From: Cyrtodaria siliqua
Lineage: Eukaryota; Mollusca; Bivalvia; Adapedonta; Hiatellidae
NCBI GenBank assembly: GCA_037043455.1
Contig: JAWPHD010008268.1
Coordinates: 53,323-117,322 of the forward strand
Length of the DNA stretch: 64,000 nt
Direction of reading: 5' to 3'
In this document: positions 22,301 through 28,249 of the stretch, in pieces
Layout of the letters: every line of letters starts with the position of its first letter
Numbering within the stretch: position 1 is the first letter of the stretch
Notes under the pieces: model-generated
Databases searched by the model: none
What the model was told of the DNA's origin: nothing
Seen by the model: only the letters and a program-made list of their open reading frames with translations
Made by a program: the position numbers and the translations under genes

Positions 22301-23068
22301 TTCACGATAAAACGGCGTTCAAGTTCGACTCACGTATGTTTTTGCTTCATAAGTGTCCTTACATTTAATGAATTTCGTTCAACTAAGTATAGGATAGAGG
22401 CTATGAAGAGTAATAATAGTGTTTACGACAGGTTTTATCGATAGTCTCTATATAGGTCACACTCTAAACCATGAAGAACGCTGGTAGTAAAATCTTCATG
22501 AATAAATGGTGCAAGTATTTGAAGTTCTGAGCCATCTGATTGGTTTAAAAAGTAAACACTAAAGCACAAATAGCCCTTAAAAGTGAACCCTTTCTTCCGC
22601 TGCAAAGGGTAATTCGATTCAGCCAGCACTTTATGAACTAAGCCCTCCCAAATTCTTGGAATTTAATAAAAGTGTTTACATTCGTGCATGCAATGCGACC
22701 TAGCTCCTCCGTTTCCTTCTATGTAAAGTGCTGTATACAGTGTTGTCTATACAGTGTTGTATACAGTGTTGTATAAGGTAACACTTGTTTTGCACGAGTA
22801 CCAAGCATACATACTCCATTATTTGGATGAGGCGATATAGGTTCCAATTGCAACTGCAACATGTAATTAACAGGAATCTGCCGGAAATTGATTCGAACCA
22901 AGTTCGAGTTCGCCGTTGTTCTAATTATATAACCTTACAAAGTAATAAACTTACCAAGAAGGCCACAACATCGTACCCCTGCTCCTTCAGCCACACCAGT
23001 ATACAGGAAGTATCCAAACCTCCGCTGTATGCCAACACCACCTTCTTCTTGTTCCCTTTAGTATCCAT
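747..23068 (-). CDS. ASS1: argininosuccinate synthase, 13 coding exons, 3' end off window
   Basis: Argininosuccinate synthase joins citrulline and aspartate using ATP in the urea/arginine cycle in the cytosol. Exons in transcription order: 22955-23068, 16356-16424, 15741-15865, 15363-15483, 12027-12101, 10586-10656 (or one of seven other copies up to 11251), 8149-8270, 7642-7726, 5063-5127, 4247-4320, 3841-3898, 2303-2459, 747-812. All have AG/GT borders and the phases agree, giving about 400 codons; animal ASS1 is about 412. Visible hallmarks are the PP-loop SGGLDTS (residues 15-21), [45 protein letters not shown] and GIYETPGGT. The Glu of IVEN and the Tyr of IYETP, known citrulline contacts in this family, are kept. 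No stop or frameshift was found in any exon. The last exon (about 12 codons) must lie left of position 1. Tandem arrays adjoin or include several exon ends. Confidence 0.95.
898..1155 (-). mobile_element. tRNA-derived SINE (family B)
   Basis: On the minus strand a tRNA-like head (GTGGCCGAGTGGTTAACG as box A, GGTTCGATCC as box B) is followed by a tail ending in a GGTGCGACTATAAAATCCAA block. That tail recurs at 1484-1620, 35815-35960 and 41466-41670. The element lies in the last ASS1 intron or 3' flank. Confidence 0.7.
1161..1480. mobile_element. TTAA-type MITE, family 1
   Basis: Terminal inverted repeats related to TTAA-AGGGACACATGGCAATC at the left and the inverse ending GTGTCCCTTTAA at the right. 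The interior is AT-rich with a poly-T tract and the family signature GCACCAATA. About 320 bp with no coding capacity. It is one of roughly ten copies in the window. Confidence 0.8.
1484..1620. mobile_element. SINE family B tail fragment
   Basis: Repeats the TTGAATTGGATTTTA...CTTCCATTGGTGGAGGA block of the element at 898-1155. No tRNA head is visible, so it is truncated. It lies between two TTAA-type MITE copies. Confidence 0.5.
1632..2131. mobile_element. TTAA-type MITE, family 1, carrying a (CA)n insert
   Basis: Starts TTAAAGGGACACACGGCAAT and ends with two successive copies of the inverted terminus, at about 2103 and 2131. A second short module (GTTGGTGGAGGGACTATAAAC plus a CA run at about 2011-2056) sits inside it. 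The same CA-containing module recurs inside the copy at 12285-13884. Confidence 0.75.
2303..2459 (-). CDS. ASS1: ASS1 coding exon 12
   Basis: 157 nt; acceptor TTTAG, donor GTATGC. Encodes residues 328-378, including [19 protein letters not shown] and [18 protein letters not shown], which match the C-terminal part of ASS1 ([37 protein letters not shown]). Starts and ends with split codons that agree with exons 11 and 13. Confidence 0.95.
2527..3195 (+). mobile_element. SINE family A interrupted by a TIR element
   Basis: The head remnant with box B-like GGGCTCGAACCC (2549-2560) and the tail CGATTCTTACG...ATATATAGTAA run to 2619. The tail resumes at 3079 with TAGTAATGGTTCTACC and ends near ACACCATACAAAT. 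The intervening 459 bp are a separate transposon. This SINE has lost its box A end. Confidence 0.7.
2620..3078. mobile_element. 459-bp non-autonomous TIR transposon inserted in a SINE
   Basis: Begins GGTCTAATTACAC and ends ATTATAACC, giving short imperfect inverted ends. It is flanked by TAGTAA on both sides (2614-2619 and 3079-3084), a target duplication within the SINE tail. A second, inverted copy of the same 459-bp length lies at 52116-52574. No coding capacity was seen. The superfamily is uncertain. Confidence 0.8.
3426..3530 (+). mobile_element. SINE family A tail fragment
   Basis: Carries the diagnostic tail order GGCGGGACATATACAGCACTGG, then TGGGTGGTCTGCCTCC, then ATGACGTTAAACAC. Truncated at its 5' side. 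It lies in the ASS1 intron between exons 11 and 12. Confidence 0.65.
3841..3898 (-). CDS. ASS1: ASS1 coding exon 11
   Basis: 58 nt; acceptor GTTGTAG, donor GTATGT. Encodes [19 protein letters not shown] plus the first base of a Gly codon. It aligns with [20 protein letters not shown] of animal ASS1, residues 308-326 here. Confidence 0.93.
4247..4320 (-). CDS. ASS1: ASS1 coding exon 10
   Basis: 74 nt; acceptor TTTCTAG, donor GTAGGT. Two bases complete Gly283, then [20 protein letters not shown] and TLDK follow. The IYETP Tyr is a known citrulline-binding residue in ASS1. The exon joins exon 11 in phase 0. Confidence 0.95.
4412..4690 (-). mobile_element. SINE family D, old diverged copy
   Basis: Diverged copy of the elements at 40662-40979 and 44589-44862: it shares AGCCATTCCAGAGAGA, ATCCAGGAATCGTGCCC, GTTTACGTCCC and CGGACGGACGAGGCTA. 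The tRNA-like end (CGAATCCGGGATCTCC) is on the right, read on the minus strand. It lies in ASS1 intron 9. Confidence 0.65.
4884..5078 (-). repeat. 30-bp array containing the end and donor of ASS1 exon 9
   Basis: About six 30-bp units. On the minus strand each holds GGCATGAAATCTCGAG followed by GTATGTACGTTATT, that is, the last codons of exon 9 plus its 5' splice site. GTATGT donors occur every 30 bp, with their intronic outer ends at 5062, 5032, 5002, 4972, 4942 and 4912. The period is ten codons and the frame ([10 protein letters not shown] repeated) stays open to a TAG at 4848-4850. Units diverge with distance from the exon. Use of a distal donor would insert blocks of ten residues without a frameshift. 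Confidence 0.93.
5063..5127 (-). CDS. ASS1: ASS1 coding exon 9
   Basis: 65 nt; acceptor TATTCAG, first donor GTATGT at 5057-5062. Encodes [20 protein letters not shown] and Arg, then the first base of Gly283. It matches [22 protein letters not shown] of animal ASS1. Its last 16 nt are also the start of the 30-bp array. The first donor is preferred because it gives the canonical join SRG-IYETP. Confidence 0.95.
5223..7156. repeat. 28-bp satellite, about 69 copies, in ASS1 intron 8
   Basis: Unit on the plus strand is TCATATACGGGCTATATTAA then ACAGCAAG. Units vary mostly at one block (GGGCTA, GGACTA or GGCCTA, and TATT or CATT). Several single-unit deletions are seen (6601-6620, 6795-6805). It fills most of the intron between exons 9 and 8. 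Confidence 0.97.
7642..7726 (-). CDS. ASS1: ASS1 coding exon 8
   Basis: 85 nt; acceptor AACTTAG, donor GTAATC. Two bases complete Gly233; it then encodes [20 protein letters not shown] and FLYCNEI, and ends with GG, which exon 9 completes to Gly. It aligns with [30 protein letters not shown] of animal ASS1. Confidence 0.92.
8149..8270 (-). CDS. ASS1: ASS1 coding exon 7
   Basis: 122 nt; acceptor CTTTCAG, donor GTAAAA. The first base completes a Ser codon from exon 6. It then encodes [20 protein letters not shown] and [20 protein letters not shown], plus one base of Gly. It matches [20 protein letters not shown]...TPDILEIEFKKG. Confidence 0.94.
8383..9362. mobile_element. TIR MITE (TA-flanked) split by a LINE
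   Basis: Inverted ends: left TACACTACTCAACTTTTATA, right ending AAAAGTTCAGTAGTGTA. A closely similar uninterrupted copy of about 255 bp is at 32334-32588. Comparison with it shows that 8465-9197 is a later insertion at the point AACACATA/CCAATAT. Confidence 0.85.
8465..9197 (+). mobile_element. 5'-truncated LINE, C-terminal ORF2 end and 3' tail
   Basis: The frame is open from about 8470 to the stop at 8872-8874. It carries the typical non-LTR retrotransposon C-terminus: [20 protein letters not shown], then [18 protein letters not shown] and [11 protein letters not shown]. The 3' UTR has the GCACTTTTGAACG...GTGCTATATAAATATGG tail ending in (TAA)n. Only the last 130 or so codons survive, so it is a dead 5'-truncated copy. 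Likely in the L2/Jockey/CR1-like range; clade not resolved. Confidence 0.85.
9363..10312. other. ASS1 intron 6 sequence, nothing recognised
   Basis: AT-rich DNA with a short A-run near 9575 and no repeat seen elsewhere in the window. The open frame at 9878-10090 is 70 codons with a hydrophobic start. It has no recognisable domain and lies within an intron, so it is not called a gene. Confidence 0.5.
10313..10446 (+). mobile_element. SINE family A tail fragment
   Basis: AAGTGTCGATTCTTACGGAT, GGCGGGAGGTATACAGTACT and the block ATGGGATGGTCTACCACAAA, then ATGACGCAAAACACCATTC. Lacks the tRNA head. Confidence 0.75.
10586..10656 (-). CDS. ASS1: ASS1 coding exon 6, terminal copy
   Basis: 71 nt, phase 0 in, two bases out. 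Encodes [20 protein letters not shown] then MRI and the start of Ser. It matches [23 protein letters not shown] of animal ASS1, where the Ser residues of WSMD and HIS help bind citrulline. Seven further copies lie upstream and could replace it in the transcript. In those the codon before Ile is His, as in other animals, so an upstream copy may be the one used. Confidence 0.9.
11181..11251 (-). CDS. ASS1: ASS1 coding exon 6, first copy in transcription order
   Basis: Same 71-nt exon. This copy has the only acceptor preceded by a normal pyrimidine-rich intron end. It keeps the conserved MHIS ending. Splicing from its GTAGGT donor to exon 7 would yield the standard protein while skipping the other seven copies. 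Confidence 0.8.
11740..12000 (+). mobile_element. SINE family E, 5'-truncated
   Basis: Shares with 13373-13612 the order CATGCGGGAGGTTGTGGGGT, AGTATAATGTGACTGGGTGT, GGTATCATG, CGTGGTATTTCAGTGGCAAC, GCTATAAA. The box A end is missing. It ends about 25 bp from ASS1 exon 5. Confidence 0.7.
12027..12101 (-). CDS. ASS1: ASS1 coding exon 5
   Basis: 75 nt, phase 0 at both ends; acceptor TTGTTTCAG, donor GTACTG. Encodes [20 protein letters not shown] and FDYAK, matching [25 protein letters not shown] of animal ASS1 (residues 144-168). Confidence 0.95.
12285..13884. mobile_element. TTAA-type MITE, family 1, inflated by nested inserts
   Basis: Left end TTAAACGGACACGTACATGG, right end GTGTGACCCTTTAA. 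Between them lie at least four CA-rich modules (12600-12700, 13240-13360, 13680-13760, 13770-13855). Most of these carry GGNACTATAAACC-like motifs. A family E SINE at 13373-13612 is also nested here. A normal copy is about 320 bp; this one spans 1.6 kb. Confidence 0.65.
13373..13612 (+). mobile_element. tRNA-derived SINE (family E)
   Basis: tRNA-like head: box A TGGTGTAGTGGTTATAGC (13379-13396) and box B GGGATCGAGTCCCC (13422-13435). The tail has TAATGCGACTGGCGGGTGGG and CGTGGTATTCCAGTG. A truncated relative is at 11740-12000. Confidence 0.75.
13925..15362 (-). repeat. 22-bp satellite starting at the ASS1 exon 4 donor, about 65 copies
   Basis: On the minus strand the unit is GTTAGTGGTTGTGTA followed by TAGCTCG. 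The array begins exactly at the GT of the exon 4 donor (15361-15362): exon ...ATAGAG then GTTAGTGGTTGTGTA. Every unit therefore repeats a donor-like CG-GTTAGT. Read from exon 4, the frame hits TAG within nine codons, so it is intronic. Units vary (CTATAC/CTGTAC, AACC/AGCC). Confidence 0.95.
15363..15483 (-). CDS. ASS1: ASS1 coding exon 4
   Basis: 121 nt; acceptor TCATTTCAG, donor GTTAGT. One base completes Lys103, then 40 codons include [20 protein letters not shown] and [19 protein letters not shown]. It matches the strongly conserved [15 protein letters not shown] block, which contacts aspartate and ATP in ASS1. Phase 0 at its end agrees with exon 5. Confidence 0.96.
15741..15865 (-). CDS. 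ASS1: ASS1 coding exon 3
   Basis: 125 nt; acceptor TTCATAG, donor GTAAAT. Encodes [20 protein letters not shown], then [20 protein letters not shown] and Ala. It matches [20 protein letters not shown]...YEDRYLLGTSLARPCIA of animal ASS1. Ends with two bases of a Lys codon. Confidence 0.96.
16356..16424 (-). CDS. ASS1: ASS1 coding exon 2
   Basis: 69 nt, phase 0 at both ends; acceptor TTTTCTTCAG, donor GTACGT. Encodes [20 protein letters not shown] and AVK, matching [23 protein letters not shown] of animal ASS1. Joins exon 1, which also ends in phase 0. Confidence 0.94.
16614..16955. repeat. degenerate ~28-bp minisatellite in ASS1 intron 1
   Basis: Roughly eleven diverged units of CACGTGCCATGTGGCAGAGG then TGCACAGC, rich in CACGTG hexamers. 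Some units are partly deleted. The open frames across it follow from the repeat and are not genes. Confidence 0.85.
16956..17495. other. ASS1 intron 1, nothing recognised
   Basis: AT-rich intronic DNA. No tandem repeat, inverted repeat or coding similarity was seen. Confidence 0.5.
17496..18531. mobile_element. two opposed LINE 3'-end-like sequences
   Basis: The left edge is (TAA)n followed by ATCTTTATTTCAAGAGG, i.e. a minus-strand tail ending AAATAAAGAT(ATT)n. The right edge reads AATGGAGAAAATAAAGATTA then (TTA)n on the plus strand. The right part also repeats AAACATACAAGCTGA twice (18270s and 18410s). They look like truncated retroelement tails; the middle is AT-rich and unassigned. Confidence 0.45.
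18560..19437 (-). mobile_element. 5'-truncated LINE, same family as 53380-55115
   Basis: The minus strand encodes [40 protein letters not shown] and [16 protein letters not shown]. These are close to the frame at 54830-55040. The nucleotide match continues rightward to the AAGCAAGTGTAAATGGTTTT block (54366 in the other copy) and then stops, so the copy is 5' truncated. It lies in ASS1 intron 1 in the same orientation as the gene. Confidence 0.85.
19440..20090. mobile_element. foldback region with two hairpins
   Basis: One hairpin at about 19494-19546 pairs GGCAAAATGATATAATGC with GCATTATATCATTTTTGC. A second, at about 19935-20025, pairs AAAGTGCTAGAATGTTGAAA (plus about 20 further bases) with its inverse around the loop TGATAT. 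The motifs GAATTTATTAAACGAG and GAATGAG recur on both sides. Probably a non-autonomous foldback element with eroded ends. Confidence 0.6.
20455..21270. repeat. ~230-bp diverged tandem repeat
   Basis: Three diverged copies of a block containing AATTCAATTACACTG, CCATATTTTTGCACATAACT, GTCTATGAA and TTATTATTTCGAACTCGGAC, at about 20685-20800, 20925-21040 and 21145-21265. It starts with CCGTCCGTCAGTCCGTTACC. No coding support. Confidence 0.6.
21880..22275. repeat. 22-bp minisatellite in ASS1 intron 1
   Basis: About 17 units of AGACCAGGCGCGTATATAAC plus AG, with occasional insertions of GTCGGC. Open frames across it on the minus strand are by-products of the repeat. Confidence 0.92.
22375..22640 (-). 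repeat. unclassified interspersed repeat F
   Basis: Shares, in inverse orientation, several blocks with 50505-50765 and 46690-46990: AACCAATCAGATG, GAGTGTGACCTAT-TAGA-ACTATCGATA and TAGCCTCTATCCTATAC. Not tRNA-like; origin unknown. Confidence 0.6.
22955..23068 (-). CDS. ASS1: ASS1 coding exon 1, downstream copy
   Basis: 114 nt from ATG (23066-23068) to a consensus donor GTAAGT. Encodes [20 protein letters not shown] then [18 protein letters not shown], with the ATP-binding PP-loop SGGLDTS of argininosuccinate synthase at residues 15-21. The ATG is preceded within 20 nt by a 10-bp array. The next exon is 6.5 kb downstream. This copy is nearest to the rest of the gene, so it is taken as the default first exon. 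Confidence 0.94.
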
Positions 23069-23086
23069 CCTTTATTTTCTAGCTTA

Positions 23087-23409
23087 AATTGTTTATCCTT
23101 GTTTATCCTTGTTTATCACTGTTTATCCTTGTTTATCCTTGTTTATCACTGTTTATCCTTGTTTATCCTTGTTTATCCTTGTTTATCCTTGTTCATCACT
23201 GTTTATCATTGTTTATCCTTGTTTATCACTGTTTATCCTTGCTTATCACTGTTTATCCTTGCTTATCAAGTTTATCCTTGTTTATCCCTGTTTATCCTTG
23301 TTTATCCTTGTTTATCACTGTTTATCCTTGTTTATCCTTGTTTATCCTTGTTTATCCTTGCTTATCAAGTGTATCCTTGTTTATCCTTGTTTATCACTGT
23401 TTATCCTTG
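23087..23409 (-). repeat. 10-bp array upstream of the ASS1 start codon
   Basis: About 32 units of TTTATCCTTG (minus strand CAAGGATAAA). It ends about 20 bp from the ATG of exon 1. The flanking AAGGATACACA motifs on its upstream side (23440-23500) resemble the unit and also the matching region of the duplicate exon 1 at 32131-32170. It probably grew from 5' UTR or proximal promoter sequence. Confidence 0.93.
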
Positions 23410-24440
23410 ACGTTCTTAAGTTATAACTTAAGTTGTGTCGATCCTTTTTAATTCTAACTTGTGTGTATCCTTCTTAAAGTCAAATGTGTATCCTTCTTAA
23501 ATAATATTGAGAGCCACTAGCGACTTTGTGTCGAAACTTATAAAACAATGATACAAAGCACTTCCGTCGTCGAAGTTTATAAAACGATTATTGCGATTAT
23601 TGCGAGACACTGTCGCTGGTCAGTGTACAGAAACGCAATGATTGTTTCCACACGATTACAGGTGTCACCAGCTCGCAAGGAGTCTATCTTGATTGATAAC
23701 GTGTATTTCTGACTGTGGCTATCAGGGCTTATATATGCTTAAACAGGGTCTATCACTATGTTGAATGATCCTGATGTTAACGAACTTCCGTGATCGATAA
23801 CGCGAGCTATTCTGTTCAATGTAGTGAAATATAATTGTATGCTGATATTCGCTATTTACACGTGGTTTCTTTCTTGCTAACTCGGTGTTAATGGTTGGTA
23901 TAATTATGTCTATTGTAAAAGAACGTTCGTGATTGTATTACCATGTTCACTATAGTGAACAATTATATTTGCTTTGTACAGATCGTCGGCCTTAAAAAAT
24001 CCCGCGTGAAGGGCCTTTAATAGTATGATGCAATACTGCGTCACCATTGAAGTATTGCCGGATGATGCATTTGCGGTTATGTTTGACTAATAGTGCATTG
24101 AATGGAGAAAGGATAAGGATTGAATGGAGAAAGGATAAGGATTTATTAATTTTGCTGTAGATTGGAGTGTACTCCTTTTTAATTTCGTTTTCACATTTAG
24201 TCTCTTATAATTCTTTTATAATGGCATAGTTAAAATCATATGTAATGTTGTATTGTGTATAATACTGTACTATGACGAGACTTTAATAAACTATAAAACC
24301 TTTAAATACATAAAACAGTTACCATAGAGATAACTGTATGTCCCAGTAATGTGTGCCTAATGTGTGACATCGGTTTAAAGTCTCATCCGAAGGACTGGTC
24401 AGGTGTGAAATTCTTCTTATTTTTTTTTTTTATGTATTTC
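23410..24440. other. probable ASS1 promoter side, no defined element
   Basis: No repeats are recognised apart from short duplications (24096-24140, ATTGAATGGAGAAAGGATAA twice). A minus-strand TATA-like TTTTATAAAC occurs near 23575-23590, but a transcription start cannot be set. Confidence 0.4.
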
Positions 24441-24447
24441 GGTAATT

Positions 24448-24562
24448 TAAAGGCTCATGCGAAGGACTGGACATGTGTGAAATTCTTTTTAAGAATTTCA
24501 GTAATTCACTCCTGAAATAATTAAAACGAATTTCACACCTGTCCAGGCATGAGCCTTTAAAA
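24448..24562. repeat. palindromic repeat (AAAGGCTCATG...CATGAGCCTTT)
   Basis: AAAGGCTCATGCGAAGGACT at the left pairs with the inverse of CCTGTCCAGGCATGAGCCTT at the right; both arms also carry GTGTGAAATTC or its inverse. A direct partial copy precedes it (24374-24412), and the same motif occurs at 36940-36960 inside a MITE. Confidence 0.7.
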
Positions 24563-24651
24563 ACGAGATTTGCTTGCTAAAATGACCAGCGCAATACAGC
24601 GAGGGTAAATAGTACAAATTGCGAGATACATGTAGTACGAAAGCTTTGATG

Positions 24652-24853
24652 GAGTGCGTGGTCCAGTGGTAGAGCGCCGAACTCCAGATCGAGAGGTCGT
24701 GGGTTCGATACACGCCGCGGCCACGTTATTTATCCTTGAGCAAGATAATTGCTTAGTACTGGTGCTACCCAGGAAGTCATCGAGAGTGATTAATCTAAGT
24801 TGCAAGAACTTGTTTCGCAATCGATGTAAAATAAATATGTTTAAACTAAAGGT
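24652..24853 (+). mobile_element. tRNA-derived SINE (family C)
   Basis: tRNA-like head with box A TGGTCCAGTGG and box B GTGGGTTCGATAC, then the tail GGTGCTACCCAGGAAGTCAT, CGAGAGTGATTAA and ATAAATATGTTTAAACTAAA. Minus-strand copies lie at 28250-28448, 40405-40608 and 43379-43595. It is a SINE head and not a functional tRNA gene, because the cloverleaf continues directly into the SINE tail. Confidence 0.85.
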
Positions 24854-25488
24854 TTGATCAAAGAAATGTTGACGGTGTTTATTTTGTGTGGCTTATCATG
24901 ACTCTCCGACAATTTCAAACACAACAAGTATACTGTACTTGGAATTATTAAAGTAATACCAGATTATCATTCTTATCTTTATGTTTCGTAATTGTGTTAT
25001 TTGTATCTAATTGTTCCATTTCATTGTCATAATTTGTAGAAATTATGTATAAAATCATCAAAGTATAAAATTTGAGAAAAACAATTACCAGATGTCAAAG
25101 TCATATCCATTTACATGTGACAAAAACAAGTTCAACTATTTAAACTAAAGCACTTAGAAACTATCTTCCATTGTGTTACTGTACGCTACGCAGTAGATGG
25201 GATCACCGGACTAAAGGTTAGGATCTATATCAATAGCTGTAGTACGAAATAAAGTGCGTATATGATACAAATATACGCTTGTATGATAGCGATCTGATTC
25301 TAATGCCCTGCCCTGTGCTCGCTGCGTACAGATCCTCAGGAGTGTAAATAATCTGAGGTGCTAACCATTACATGACGGCGACAGCTGCAGCATAATGCAT
25401 GTCATCAACTTTGAATGCAATATTTCTGTATAGTTAAACTGGAGGGACGCGGTAGTTTACAGTGTACAGATTGATTAACGAGTTAACC

Positions 25489-26275
25489 TTATAGAGACAC
25501 ACGGTAATCTTGTTTTTTAAAAATTCACGAGGTCTCGTTAGTTTTTCTGCATTTGTTCAATCATTATTAATAGAATAGTATCAAGCAAATTGTTTTTCAT
25601 ATTATTAAAGGGAATGTATCGACACAGCCAAACAAGCTCTATTATTGAGAGTTCTGAAAAACTTGGGAAAAGGTGAAAGAATTATCAAAATCGGATGATA
25701 AACAAAAAAGATATGACCATTTAATGGTTGTTCTAAAACGAATATGGGGACTACTGATGACGTCATAGTTCCATATTACCATATATGGAATATAGATAAA
25801 TATCATTTAAAACGAAGAAAATCACTGGTCATATAAAGCATTATTGTCATTAAATATTACATATTTTTCATACAACTGCTGTCATTTTTTCCCTATAAAT
25901 CAGTAAATTTTCATGTTTATAAATATTCCATATATGGTAATTTAGAACCGTGATGTCATAGCTCTCAAAATGGCCACTTCTATATCCGTTTCAATAGAAA
26001 CTTCAAATGATCATATCTTCTTTGTTTATCATCCGATTTTGATAATTCTTTCACCCTTATTCAAGTTTTTCAAAACTCTCAATACTGAAGATGGTTTGGC
26101 CGCCGTGTCTCTACAGTCTCTTTAACTGTTGATCATACTGCACCAATAATATAAACCTATTGTAGAAGACGAAATAATGAAAACTCAAAATTGTAGGTTT
26201 AACGTCTAAATGATACTGGATAAATAAATCGAGACGCCAATTTCAATGCTTGCTAAACACTTAAAAACGTATGCC
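25489..26275. mobile_element. TTAA-type MITE, family 1, host of a second MITE
   Basis: Degenerate left end (TTATAGAGACACACGGTAAT) and typical interior. It is split at TTAA (25605-25608) by a 513-bp foldback element, resumes with CTGTTGATCATACTGCACCA, and ends without a clear terminus. The intact copy at 1161-1480 supplies the empty-site sequence. Confidence 0.8.
25609..26121. mobile_element. 513-bp foldback MITE, family 2, with TTAA target duplication
   Basis: TTAA occurs at both borders (25605-25608, 26122-26125), while the empty site of the host family has one TTAA, so a 4-bp TTAA duplication is supported. The ends are AGGGAATGTATCGACACAGC and an inverse related arm. Arms of about 200 bp pair over most of the length (ATCGGATGATAAACAAA with TTTGTTTATCATCCGAT). 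A partial copy is at 40008-40340. Confidence 0.88.
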
Positions 26276-26756
26276 TGGTGTATCCAGGCAGTATAGCTTT
26301 AAAGGGAAGAGTAATGGTAGGTGCTGATGGTTGGAGGATAGGTTGTAACGTTTAAGTTTTAAATTTATAGTCATCTAGTTGCGTTTATATTGTCAGGTAG
26401 TAAGCCAACTTAAATACGATAATGGATTATAATTCAATCCATCTAGTATCGGAGCATGACATATATACAGAGAGCACAGCTTTAAGATTCCTTCTTTGTT
26501 GACATTTATTACCCACTTTTTTCCGACATACGGCATTGTTTGTTAATTACCAACGCTGGAACCTAATTATGTTTGTGCCTCAGAAGTTACGTAGGCGTCG
26601 CCTAGCAATACATGGTTAAAATGCTTCACGAGAAGCTTAACTTGATTTAATTACAGTAATTTAGCTATATCGGTAAAGTTGGTCCAGACTGTTACAAGGG
26701 CTTGTCACGATTTTGTGTTGATATATGATGTGTATCTTATTTGTCCTTCACCACTC

Positions 26757-27405
26757 CCGCCCTTTTGTTATACTACTATCACTACTGCTACTAATACTAA
26801 TAATACTAACACAACTGCTACTGCTACTGTTACTTCTACTGCTGCTGCTGATTCTACTTCTATTACTACTGCTACTACTATTACTATTGCTACTACTACT
26901 ACTAAAACTACTACTACTGCTACTATTACTACTGCTACTGCTACTGCTACTGCTACGTACTGCTACTGCTACTGCTACTGCTACTATTATTTCTATTGCT
27001 ACTACTACCACTAAAACTACTACTACTACTACTACTACTATTATCACTACTACTACTACTACTACTACTATTACTACTACTACTACTACTACTACTATTA
27101 TCACTACTACTACTACTACTACTACTATTACTACTACTACTACTATTATCACTACTACTACTACTACTACTACTATTACTACTACTACTACTATTATCAC
27201 TACTACTACTACTACTACTACTATTACTACTACTACTACTACTACTACTATTATCACTACTACTACTACTACTACTACTATTACTACTACTACTACTATT
27301 ATCACTACTACTACTACTACTACTACTATTACTACTACTACTACTACTACTACTATTACTACTGCTACTGCTACTACTATTACTATTGCTACTACTACTA
27401 CTTAA

Positions 27406-27454
<49 letters not shown>

Positions 27455-27508
27455 TTGCTACTATTGCTATTGCTACTGCTACTGTTACTGCTACTGCGAC
27501 TACTACTG

Positions 27509-27539
<31 letters not shown>

Positions 27540-27540
27540 A
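26757..27540. repeat. (ACT)n trinucleotide array, ~780 bp
   Basis: Long (ACT)n with interspersed ATC, GCT and ATT triplets forming a higher-order block of about 45 bp (ACTATTATCACTACTACTAC). All long open frames here are low-complexity by-products. Confidence 0.95.
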
Positions 27541-28075
27541 CGTCACACATGTTTTGATATTGTCTTATAATCTCCTCGTCTTGCTCTTACGCCCGTGGTC
27601 AGGTACATATAGTAAACTTTTCTGAATTTAAAGTAGCTATTCCGCCAACAACAGCCACATTTCACAACATATGTACACTGTTTCTAAACCTACTAATGAC
27701 GAGGTATATAATTCTATATAACTTACATAATTATTTTGAGAATCAAAACTCTATAGACACAAAATAAACCGCTTTTGTCAGACAGATCAAACCCAAAAAA
27801 TTGCAGAGCTGAATTAAGAGTTACCAACCCATAATTCACTCACTTACCGCATATTCAATCACGGAATATTTTAAGAAACCGTGAATAAACATATACTTTT
27901 AATCGGCACATTAACATTATTTACCTGGATAGAGTTTTGATAAATGGTTTTGTATAATGTTGCTGTTATTTTGGCGGATTAGTGTCTTTACTTCTTCAAG
28001 CCACATCTTTTCGTTTAAATGCATCAGTATCTATGCTCAATGGCTATATCTTTGTAAGGCTTTAAATTATTTGCA

Positions 28076-28086
28076 ACACACACACA

Positions 28087-28131
<45 letters not shown>
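28076..28131. repeat. (CA)n microsatellite
   Basis: About 27 CA units with one CCC interruption. Confidence 0.95.
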
Positions 28132-28133
<2 letters not shown>

Positions 28134-28249
28134 AGTCGCTTAATGCTACTAATTTCAACCGTTTTAACTGATTCTATAGGTTTCTGCATGATTTAATACG
28201 CAGACAGTAGCTTAATTGCCGCTAGAATGAGTTGTTCTTTAAATACTAA

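Noticed and set aside
21779..22305. Minus-strand frames rich in CYIRA/VIYAPG repeats
   Set aside because: By-product of the 22-bp minisatellite in intron 1.
23089..23451. Three overlapping open frames of about 100-120 codons
   Set aside because: All three frames are open because the 10-bp unit TTTATCCTTG lacks stops; the stretch is a repeat before the ASS1 start codon.
24652..24730. Functional tRNA gene
   Set aside because: Boxes A and B are present, but the sequence runs into a SINE tail shared with three other loci; it is a SINE head. Likewise 13373 and 44971.
26725..27625. Long open frames of poly-Leu, poly-Thr, poly-Ser and poly-Val on both strands
   Set aside because: They are all readings of the (ACT)n array; no initiation context, domain or splice structure.
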